Source: Dillenia suffruticosa
Taxonomy: Eukaryota > Streptophyta > Magnoliopsida > Dilleniales > Dilleniaceae
Reading direction: 5' to 3'
NCBI GenBank assembly: GCA_033439265.1
Contig: JAVTVX010000002.1
Span: 7,042,174-7,106,173, forward strand
Length of the DNA: 64,000 nt
Under the pieces are notes generated by a model that was not told the origin of the DNA, did no database searches, and saw only the letters and a program-made list of their open reading frames with translations. Position 1 is the first letter of the stretch; every line of letters begins with the position of its first letter. The position numbers and the translations under genes are program-made. This document shows, piece by piece, positions 35,357-45,190 of this stretch.

Positions 35357-36157
35357 TGAATAAAATAAATTTTGACGATGATTAAAGATATTTAAAATTG
35401 TAAGTTAATTAATTGAAGTTCTAATATAATAGAAAAATTATTAAAATTAAAGATAATTTAGGCAAGTCGACTTGCCTAATCAAGAAGTTGACATACAAGA
35501 TCAGTGTATGTAAATTTGATGTATCATGTTGACTTTGACATCTGTCAAGTCAACTTGTAGAATGACAAGTTGACTTCATCCTAACCTTAAGTTGACCTAT
35601 AGTTCTACAATTTAAAATTTGGCTAAATATAGAACATCAAGTCGATCTAAGTAAATATCAAGTTGACTTAAGGAATACAGATTTCAAAACTCTAAGTCTG
35701 CACATAATCAAGTCAACCTGTTATAGTGATAAGTCGACTTGAACTTATAGATTATAAGATTATAAGTCGATCCACATTTAGACAAGTCGACTAGTCAAAT
35801 ATAAGTTTCAAAAAACTAGTATGTAATATAAGGAAGTCAACTTACAAGGAACACAAGTCGACTTGAGCACTTATATTGAAAATTTTGTCTAAGTATGGAA
35901 ATTCAGGAGTCGACCTGAGAAAAATAACTAGTCGACCTGTTAAATCAATGTCACAGAAGTTCACTCTGAAATCTAATTGAATCGACCTGTATACTAAGCA
36001 AGTCAACATGATCCCACGAAGAACTAATACCAAAGTCGACTTGACTAAACACTAAGCTGACCTGAGTCAGAGGAAAATAGGCATACAAATCAATCTGGTC
36101 ATAATTTAAGTCGACTTGAGGAATCAAAGTCACAGTAACTAGTGTCTGCAACATTAC
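35357..36157 (+). repeat. 3' LTR of SIRE-like element, truncated at right
   Basis: Aligns with 19919-20712 (TTTAGGCAAG..GACTTGCCTAATCAAGAAG, ACATACAAGATCAG.GTATGTAAATTTGATGTATCATG, through ACTAGTGTCTGCAACATTA). It stops at 36157, where sequence homologous to 3945 onward begins. The rest of the LTR, including the TATA region, is absent. Confidence 0.88.
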
Positions 36158-38276
36158 TAAATTCCTTTAATTAAAATTTTGAATTCGAGTTATAGAAATT
36201 AAAAAACAAACGTCAGAAGAGTCAACTCCTAGTTAGGTCACACAATTATTTGAACTGAATGAATCAAATTTTCGAATATTGATGCTAAATTCCAAAACAA
36301 ATTAAAAGAACCTATGACGTATATAAATTACCCCCGAATATTAATTAGTGGTTAAAAAATAGGAAAATATTCACATGTTTAAATAAAAAATAATATTTAT
36401 GGATTTTCATGTGCCAAAATAAAAAATAAGAATTTGAATATATAGATTTTTCAAGTATAATTTTATTCTATTATAATTATTTTTTTAAGAGTTATCCATT
36501 ATAATGGCGTTTTAGCTACTTGTTAAACACGTAAACCAAAACGAGTAGTTGTACTTGTTTCCAAAATCAAAAATTCAATGGCAAGAATAAGTGTCAAATT
36601 TTGATATTGAATCATTTAAACTACTAACACCCCCAAATTAGCTCACCTCAAAGCAGGTTTTATTTTTTAATGTAAGAAATTAATAATAAAATGATAAGTT
36701 AAATCCCTTTTATAGAAAATTTTGATTTTTAGTTTGAAAACCTTGTATCTTTTACTAAAATTTGTATTTTATTTTGAAAATATTTTATATAAAATAAGAT
36801 AAAATAGAATTTAGATAAAGCAAGTTAAGCTTCATTAAGATTTATTGTTGAATTTTATTAAACATGGATAGAATGATTAATGAACACATAGTTGAACTAA
36901 ATAACACGTGAATAAACCAAAATCTAGTTAGTTCGGTGGTTAAATAGCGGTATTTTTTAAATAAAATTTTGAGTTCAAGTTTTGTAAATAAAGACAGCAG
37001 ATATGAGAAGAGTTTTTCTTATAAACTCCGATACGATTCGAATTGGATTTAATTAGATCTAATATAATTATCAGATACCAATGATTTATTTTTTAAAAAA
37101 AAAAATTGTACATGAATGAACATTCTGTTCTCTTCAAATTAAATGAATCAATAAAATATATGAAAAACAAATAAATTGTATGTGGGATAGCAAACATGTT
37201 AAGTCAAAAGGGTTTTTATTCTTTTATTCTTTTATTATTATTTTTTTATTTAACTCTTCCCTTCTCAAACAATTAAGTCCAAAAAATATATTAGTATTGG
37301 TTTATTGATTGAGCTAAACATTCTAAAAAAGTCATCCTCAACAAACTCTATATTTTAGTTCAGGTTATTTAATATGTTACCCTTAAATTTTGTTTTCAAA
37401 CTCAACTCATGGACTTTATATTACAATTCTAATTACAACAATAATTCTTAAATAAAATACAAATACTAAATACTAAATACTAAATACTAAATACTAAATA
37501 CATATTTGTCCATTTATTAATGTAAAAAATCATAATATTTATCTTTGTCAAATGATTCTTGGAGCTTGCTTGGGCAATAGGTTAACTACGCGCGCCCATA
37601 GATTTTGAGCAGAAGTAGAAACCTAACCTAACCTAACCCGCAGAGAGCTTAAGTTAACAAAAGTCATAATTAGTAAAAAAGTAAATTAATTGAGAAAATA
37701 TTCATAGTCTTAATTGATATCAGACATTAATTTTATTATTGGAAAAACAAACATAAGATATATCTCAAGAGGCATCTATATTATTGCTGATAATGTTGTG
37801 TATTCTATTTTTGATGTGCTATCACCGTTTTGCTTTTTTTTTTTTTCCTAATTTTGATTAAATGGCTTTGATTTTGATTTATTTTTTATGGTTTAATTAT
37901 CGATCAATTTTATGGTCACGATAAAGAAGGGAAATGGAGAGGAGAAGAAAATTGAAAAAAGTAAGATGGATTTTTTTTTTTTAATTTTTATTCAAAGACA
38001 TGAAATTTTCACTTATTTCTTATTTTTTATTTTAAAATTAGTAATAGTAGCTATAATTTGTTAAAAAAGTGAAACATGGGGGCTATTCGTCAGTTCTGAA
38101 AGTATAGGGTGCAACTCGATCACGAGATAATAGATCAAATCTTGCAAATTATAAGGGCTATTTGCAATTTTCTCAAAATAAAAACCATGGGCAGAATATT
38201 CGGAGGATTCGCCGGCCGGAGGGCGTTTTCCTTTTTAATTTCTAGGCTCACTTACCTTTTCAAGGCGCCTTGGCGT
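36158..38276 (+). repeat. Segmental duplication, unit 2 upstream region
   Basis: 36158-36760 matches 3945-4560; 37405-37550 matches 5495-5610; 37560-37665 matches 5865-5960; 37670-38276 matches 14410-15055. 36760-37400 has no counterpart in unit 1 and shows only AT-rich DNA. No gene. A heptamer array is at about 37463-37502. Confidence 0.88.
37463..37502. repeat. (ACTAAAT)n heptamer array
   Basis: Five to six head-to-tail copies of TACTAAA. The homologous position of unit 1 (about 5550) has a single degenerate copy (ATTAAACA), so the array expanded after duplication. Confidence 0.9.
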
Positions 38277-38286
38277 TATAAATAAA
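38277..38286 (+). promoter_or_regulatory. TATA box of cytosolic PGK copy B
   Basis: TATAAATAAA at the same place as in copy A, about 207 bases before the ATG. Surrounding promoter sequence is also duplicated, so both copies probably share expression control at least initially. Confidence 0.75.
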
Positions 38287-38379
38287 GTCGTCTCCTTCCT
38301 CTCACCTTCCACCGGAGATCGAACTTTCATTGTTCTCTCTCTCTCTAGCTAGACTCGCAAAAGCCCTTTTATTTTCATC

Positions 38380-38479
38380 GTGAGTAAGTCTGATCTTTAA
38401 GAATTGGGAAGAACGAACCCTTTTTGGTTAATTGTGTTTGATGAGCATTTCTGATTTGTGTTGATTTTATTTGGAATAG
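38380..38479 (+). other. Intron in the 5' UTR of PGK copy B
   Basis: Donor TTCATC|GTGAGT at 38380, acceptor GGAATAG at 38479. Homologous to 15168-15263 of copy A; an alternative donor (GTAAGT) lies four bases downstream. Confidence 0.7.
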
Positions 38480-38483
38480 AGGA

Positions 38484-41400
38484 ATGGCAACTAAGAGGAG
38501 TGTAGGAGATCTGAAGGAGGCTGATTTGAAGGGTAAGAAGGTGTTCGTGAGAGTGGATCTGAATGTTCCCTTGGATGAGAACTTGAAGATCACAGATGAC
38601 ACCAGAGTCAGAGCTGCTGTCCCCACCATCAAGTACTTGATCCAAAATGGTGCCAAAGTCATCCTTTCTAGTCATCTGGTATATAACACCCCACTTGTCT
38701 CTCTCTCTCTCTCTCTCTCCCTCCCTCTCTCCCTGTCCCTCTTTCTCTGTTGTTTTTGTCACTTTTGAATCAAAATCCTTTGGAATTCGCAAATGGCACA
38801 ATCTTTTCTAGTCATCAAGTTCTTGATCCCATATGCATACTGTGATTTGCTTAGCTGTGATTTATTTAGATCTGTTAGTTCTTGTTCAGTTGGTAGTGAA
38901 TGAAATTTACTTGCTTTTGCTTTCTTTGGTGATAAATAGCAAGGACACAGGTGACAGTCAACAACAAATAGACACAGTGATGGCGTAGGAGGATGTGGTT
39001 TTTGATTCTTGTGGTTGCATTCTTTGAGGAAATGTCTTCAGTTATCTCCTCTGAAAAAAAATATATATGGGTCTGACTAATTATAGAATGGTAATTTGTG
39101 AAGCTTACGAAGTAAATTGTATTTTAGATGGGTAGTCCTTTTTATTTGTTCTAAAGAAAAAGTGGACTGAGTTCATGTATGTCAATACACGTTTGGACTT
39201 TTGACTGTAGGCCTTTTCCCGGGTGAGGGTTAGTTGAGGATAGGATTACTTACCTGTTGTCTCTCTCAGTGTGAGGGCTTTTTATTTCTTGGGTGCATGG
39301 CTCATCAAAAGCAGTACTTGTGGGATATGTTTGGTTGGGGATAGTACAAAATTTCTTGTTTATTTTCTGGTTTGGCTGTCAAAATTTATGTCATCGTTGG
39401 CTGGCTGCCTTCAACTGATCCCATACTGATATTGTCATGCATGCTCATGCTTAAAATTGTATCTGAGATATTCTTTTGTTATTCTTATTTAGATGATAAT
39501 GGTTTTTTGTGTTTAGGATTAAAAAAGAATTGATCAGTAGGTTTCACGTGTTGTAATCTTGAACTAGTTCAGTTTTGTTACTTCTGTTTCTCCATTTTTA
39601 CAGCCTCCATTATTCCTACTTATGCTATGAATCTAAACTTTCAACATAGAAAATGGTAAAAATATCCAAAGAGTGAAGGATTACGTGAGCATGTGCACGC
39701 ATAAATGGTATCACTCATGGTGGCAAGTGGTTTAATTATCAGGGTAGTGGGAGCAGGTCGTCAAAAGCATAATTTTAGCAATGGATACATTAAGTTTGAT
39801 TATCAGGATTCTTGTATTAAAGAAATGCTTGTTAAAGTAGGTGTTTTTGCTAAATGGAAGGTACATAATAGTTTCCTGATATGATTCATCAATCTCGAGT
39901 TTAATTGTGAGATGAGTAATTGGGAAGCTGTTACAGTGATTTGAAAGGGACCCCTGGACGCTAAAACTTCACTTATTGGCTTCTAGTTTCAAATTTCTTT
40001 GCACCCAGTTCTCTGTGCAACATGGCTTTCATGGTTCGTGTTGTGTGTTAAAATTCTGCTTATATGGACCCTTTGCCACATTTCCACCTTATGTGCAGTT
40101 TACTAGTATTTTGCCTATGGTTATGTTATAAATAATTGTTGTGGAGTTTTTGAGTTGTACTTTTTCTGGGAGATTTCCTCTTAACTGTTTATCTGGACTC
40201 ATGATTCCAGGGTCGTCCCAAGGGTGTCACACCCAAATACAGCTTGAAACCTCTTGTGCCCAGGTTGTCCGAACTCCTTGAAGTTGAGGTTAGTTGTTGT
40301 TGTTCTCATTTTTTTTTTTCTTTTTTTCCCCCTCCGCTTTTGTTATGCTTTTTGAATTTTATATACAGCCTGGATTTTTTTTGGGGAAGTTTTCCTTTTG
40401 TTATGCGGTTTGTCTGCTTTGGACAGGTGAAGATGGCGGATGATTGTATTGGTGAGGGCGTTGAAAAATTGGTGGCTGAAATTCCCGATGGAGGTGTTCT
40501 TCTTCTTGAAAATGTAAGGTTTTATAAAGAGGAGGAAAAGAATGATCCTGAATTTGCAAAGAAGTTGGCGTCCCTTGCAGACCTCTATGTGAATGATGCT
40601 TTTGGCACTGCTCATAGAGCCCATGCTTCGACTGAGGGTGTTACTAAATACTTAAAACCTGCTGTTGCTGGGTTCCTAATGCAGAAGGTGTCTATCAGCT
40701 TTTACTTTATTTTATTTTGTGTTGATGCCTTAGAAAAGAACTTATTGAATAAATTCCCCATCTCTATAATAGAAGTGTGTCAAGTGTCTTTCTCAAATTT
40801 TCTTGTCGTCAACATGGAAATGAAATAGTTTTCTTAGTATGCTAATGTGGATGTGTCCTTGACTGCACTCGATGTATGTTTGTTTTCTGGTACAGGAACT
40901 TGACTACCTTGTTGGGGCTGTCTCGAACCCCAAGAGGCCATTTGCTGCGATTGTTGGAGGCTCAAAGGTCTCATCAAAGATTGGAGTGATAGAATCTTTG
41001 TTGGAGAAAGTTGAACTCCTCTTACTTGGTGGTGGAATGATCTTTACCTTTTACAAGGCTCAGGGGTATTCCGTTGGTTCATCTCTTGTGGAGGAAGACA
41101 AACTTGATCTTGCAACTTCACTTCTTGAGAAAGCTAAGTCTAAGGGGGTGTCTCTGCTGCTTCCAACTGATGTGGTTATTGCCGACAAGTTTGCTGCTGA
41201 TGCTGATAGCAAGGTTTGTAATTTTTCTTCTTTGCTTTTATTGTTTCATCATTTTGAAGTGGCTGGGAGCGACACTCTACCTTATGAGAAATATTTCTAA
41301 TGGTTCTTTCTTTTATGATTTGACATTTCTGTGAGGCAAGTAAATACCAGTTTGAAGTGACAGTTGTTCAGAGAAAGTTATCATAAACCTGGCTACTCAT

Positions 41401-42076
41401 TTGAAAACTCAAGTATATGAGGCTATTAACATTTGTTGTTATTTTTTCTAGGTTGTCCCAGCATCCAGTATCTCAGATGGCTGGATGGGATTGGATATTG
41501 GACCTGATTCAATTAAGACATTCAGTGAAGCTTTGGATACTGCCCAGACAGTTATCTGGAATGGACCTATGGGTGTGTTTGAGTTTGATAAATTTGCTGT
41601 AGGAACGGAGGTATGACATGATCTCCCATTATCTCCTCCATTTTTGGGTTTTTCCAAAACTAGTTAGAACCACTGGTTTTCCTGCCCCATTTGGCTTAGA
41701 AGGCAATTATTCATTATTGTCCCCAAAGTCAAGTTACTCAAGTGCGAAATTATAATGTTTCTCATGGAGTATGTTTCTGGCAGGATAATTTTGTCTCCGA
41801 TTGTTTGCCTCTATGGATATAAATATTTTCTCTTTATCCAGTCGAGATATGACTCTGAGGATGGTCTTCTTATACTTGCAGGCCATTGCAAAGAAGTTGG
41901 CAGAACTCAGCAGCAAGGGAGTCACAACAATCATTGGAGGAGGTGACTCGGTTGCTGCAGTGGAGAAGGTTGGGCTGGCAGATAAAATGAGTCACATTTC
42001 AACTGGAGGTGGTGCCAGTTTAGAGCTTCTGGAAGGAAAATCACTCCCCGGAGTACTTGCTCTCAATGATGCTTAG
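38484..42076 (+). CDS. PGK: Cytosolic phosphoglycerate kinase, copy B (complete, 401 aa)
   Basis: Six coding exons: 38484-38678, 40211-40288, 40427-40687, 40896-41213, 41452-41610 and 41882-42076. All introns are GT-AG and phase 0, with exon lengths 195, 78, 261, 318, 159 and 195 identical to copy A. The 401-residue product keeps every substrate and nucleotide motif ([55 protein letters not shown]). Versus copy A it has eight replacements, all in the four middle exons: one each in coding exons 2 and 3, four in exon 4, two in exon 5. Coding exons 1 and 6 encode identical residues. Intron 1 is about 330 bases shorter than in copy A because of a deletion with filler near 38803. It lies about 19 kb downstream of copy A because the copia stack separates them. 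No sign of pseudogenization. Confidence 0.96.
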
Positions 42077-43684
42077 GCAGAGGTTTCTGTCTCTTTCTAT
42101 CCATTTTTGAGCATCTTTTGTGCTGTGTTATATTCTGGGTTTTAACCGGAGCGAGGGGGTCATGGCAGAGTAAAACTTGTAGAGGCCATAGGTAGAAATT
42201 TGAATAAGTGGGTTTTTGCGAGCAGTGTTACTGCTTGAGATATTGACTTGTAAAAGAATTCTAAGGACAATGCAATGATAAATGATGGGCTAGTGGTTTG
42301 TTTATTGTCCAATATCCCTATCTAACTGGTCGTTAAATTAAGCAAGGTTTCTCGGTTGCTGGCACACCGTCTGAGGTGGAAGTTATTCCATTTCTTGCTC
42401 TTTTTCTTACTTGGTATTAACACCGGAAATGTTTGTGCTTTGATGCCCTTGTTAGGTTGAAAATGATGATAATGCTTTTCCATTCTTGCTCCTGATCTAA
42501 GTAGTCTCTTTTTGGTTGAAATTGAGAGTCTTGAGAAAGTATGGCAGAAGAAAACGTTTCTTGGGGGTACCATCCCATAAAATCATGAGTATACTTTGAT
42601 TTGTCAAATGGATGGGATTTTCATTTTTTCCTTATTTGTTTTCTTTCTTCAATCCAATTCTATAGTGCAGGTGGCACTAAATCTGAGGGTAAAAGCAAAA
42701 TTTAATTATTATTAATTTTTTGGTGAAAGCAAAATTTAATTATAACATGTCTTAATTTTATTTTAAGTGACGTCTCTGTTAGCTGAATGAGCTGAAATTG
42801 GATCCAATTCTAAGTCTTCTAACTCTGGAAAACAAATAAATAAACTGATGAAATTGGATCCAATTCTAAGTCTTCTAACTCTGGAAAACAAATAAATAAA
42901 CTGATAAAATTATTAGCTGAATTACCTCAAACAAGCAAAACTTGACACTTTGGTTTTTCACTTAAAATTTATAATTTCTTGGAGTTCCCTACTAAGTTTT
43001 AGGCAAAATTGTACTACTTTTTTGCAAAGAATAGAGGAGAAAAGGGGATTTAGAGTAAAAAATAACAAACGAATTGCGGAATGGTTGAAATTTAGAATGG
43101 TCATTATCTCGTGGGAGAGCATAGAACTATTGTCCTGTTATTTTTTTTTTACTATACCGATCATATTCGAAATCATATTTTGACTAATCTTGTTTGAGAT
43201 TTGTAATGACCCATTTAAGGGTTATCCTTCCAATATAGTTTTTTTCATAATCAAATCGTGAGTCAAACTCAAAAACTTGGTTGAGGGACTAATCATCACA
43301 TCCCACTAGAGCAATTGTCCGTTGGTACTATTATCCATTTATTGACTTTCATTAGTTTGATTCCCGGCCTAACCACCATCGCTCCACCGCCATTGACCAA
43401 CACAACGATTACCACTCACCGGTGTGCTCTGCGGTGGGCCTCAAATTCTTGGCCCCAACCAGTTTATCTCTACATACAAAGTTATTGCCTCACTGTCTTC
43501 ATAAAATTTTAACACTTAACAAATCAGCATCATCTATAATTTCACTTCCATAATTAACCTTAACATTAAATATTGTTGAATATATATCAACTCATTTATT
43601 TATGTATGTCAGAGCATCTAAATAACAGAAAAGGTCAAAACACATGTACTTTTAAATATTGTTGAATATACGATAACTCATTTA
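42077..43684 (+). other. 3' UTR and intergenic DNA downstream of PGK copy B
   Basis: 42077-42845 is homologous to the flank of copy A. A 56-bp tandem duplication is at 42793-42904. 43355-43670 is duplicated at 45075-45190 plus 46846-47050, where it is split by a MULE fragment. A ~36-bp segment (AAATATTGTTGAATATA...CATTTATTTATG) is repeated within it at 43568 and 43657. No gene seen. Confidence 0.7.
42793..42904 (+). repeat. 56-bp tandem duplication downstream of PGK copy B
   Basis: Two units (42793-42848, 42849-42904) beginning TGAAATTGGATCCAATTC and ending AATAAATAAACTGA. Near-perfect identity suggests recent origin. Confidence 0.9.
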
Positions 43685-45010
43685 TTTATGCGTTCTAATG
43701 GTTCTCTATTTAATGAGTTGACATTTCTGTGATGCAAGTAAATACCAGTTTGAAGTGACAGTTGTTCAGAGAAAGTTATCATAAACCTGGCTACTAATTT
43801 GGAAACTCAAAGGTATGTATATGAGGCTATTAACATTTGTTATTATTTTTTCCAGGTTGTCCCAACATCCAGTATCCCAGATAGGTGGATGGGATTGGAT
43901 ATTGGACCTGATTCAATCAAGACATTCGGTGAAGCTTTGGATACTACCCATACAGTTATCTGGAATGGACCCATGGGTGTGTTTGAGTTTGATAAATTTG
44001 CTGTAGGAACAGAGGTATGACATGATCTCCCGTTATATCCTCCATTTTTGGGTTTTTCCAAAACTAGTTATTAGCACTGGTTTTCCTCCCCATTTAAAGA
44101 AAAGTGGATTTTAGAAACTCGTGGTCTCAAAATAGAGCCATGATAGGTATTTTAGGCTTAGAAGGCAATTTTACATTATTGTCCCCGAAGTCAAGTTACT
44201 CAACTATAACGTTTTTCATGGAGTATGTTTCCGGCAGGATAATGTTATCTCCGATTGTTTGCCTCTATGGATGGTGAATATTTTCTCTTTCTCCAGTCAG
44301 GATATGATTCTGAGGATGGTCTTCTTATAATTGCAGGCCATTGCAAAGAAGTTGGCTGAACTCGGCAGCAAAGGAGTCACAACAATCATTGGAGGAGGCG
44401 ACTCAGTTGCTGCAGTGGAGAAGGCTGGGCTGGCAGAAAAGATGAGCCACATTTCAACTGGAGATGGTCCCAGTTTAGAGCTTCGGGAAGGAAAATCGCT
44501 CCCCGGAGTCCTTGCTCTCAATGATGCTTAGGCAGAGCTTTCTCTCTCTTTCTTTCCATTTTGAGCATCTTTTGCTCTGTGTTATATGCTGGGTTTTGAC
44601 TGGAGCGAGTCATGGCAGAGTAAAACTTGTAGAGACCATAGGTAGAAATTTGAATAAGCGGGTTTTGCAAGCTGTGTTACTGCTTGAGATATTGACTTGT
44701 AAAAGGATTTTAAAAAGAATGCTATGAAGCTCTTCTTTTTCAAATGATGTGCTAGTGGTTTGTTTATCGTCCAATATCCATATCTAACCGATTGTTAAAT
44801 TAAGCAAGGTTTCTCACTTGCAGGCACACCATCTGAGGTGGAAGTTAGCCCTTTTCTTGCTCTTTTTCTTACTTGGTATTAACATCTGGAAATGCTTGCG
44901 GTTTGATGCCCTTGTCAGGTTGAAAATGATGATGATGGTTTTCCATTCTTGCTCCCGATCTAAATAGTCTCTGGTTGAAATTGAGACGGTCTTGTGAAAG
45001 TATGGGCAGA
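43685..45010 (+). pseudogene. PGK: Truncated cytosolic PGK copy C (last two exons only)
   Basis: Contains part of intron 4, exon 43856-44014 (159 bases), intron, exon 44337-44531 (195 bases, stop codon TAG at 44529) and a PGK-like 3' UTR to about 45010. Splice sites and frame are intact, but nothing of coding exons 1-4 is present, so no kinase can be made. The 117 encoded residues differ from copy A at 12 positions: Gly to Arg in DGWMG, and the [13 protein letters not shown] loop reads [13 protein letters not shown]. The 5' breakpoint lies in intron sequence near 43684. Its 3' UTR keeps a GCTATGAAGCTCTTC segment that copy A has and copy B lost, so it was copied before that deletion. Confidence 0.9.
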
Positions 45011-45074
45011 AGAAAATGTTTCTTGGGAGTGCTGTCATCTGGTTGATCTAAAGAGTCTCTGGTTGATTTTCAGA

Positions 45075-45190
45075 AGTTTGATTCCCAGCCAAACAATCAT
45101 CACTCCACAACCATTGACCACCACAACGAATACCACTCACCAGCGGGCTCTGCGGTAGGTCTCAGATTCTTCGCCCCAGCCTGTTTTTCT
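45075..45190 (+). repeat. Duplicate of 43355-43467 flank
   Basis: Both stretches read GTTTGATTCCC, then CCATTGACCA, CACAACGA, TACCACTCACC, CTCTGCGGT and CTTNGCCCCA. The match is interrupted at about 45185 and resumes at about 46846, where it aligns with 43467-43670 (TCTCTACATA, CTTCATAAAATTTTAACACT, AATTTCA.TTCCATAA). Confidence 0.85.

Larger units (their letters stand above)
19919..36157 (+). mobile_element. SIRE/Maximus-like Ty1-copia element with nested insertions
   Basis: Assigned from a matching pair of LTR sequences (19919 onward and 35357-36157), a polypurine tract at 35339-35355, and between them + strand gag (two CCHC knuckles), protease, integrase, RT and RNase H remnants plus a third ORF block downstream of pol. 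A third ORF after pol and a PPT of the type CAAAAAGGGAAGATTATTG are known features of the SIRE/Maximus lineage. The element is split by a CACTA transposon in RT and a gypsy element in its 3' region. Its 3' LTR is truncated at 36157, where duplication unit 2 begins. Confidence 0.82.

Noticed and set aside
43685-44531. Copy C as a third functional PGK gene.
   Set aside because: Coding exons 1-4 are absent from 42900-43855, and conserved loop residues are changed.
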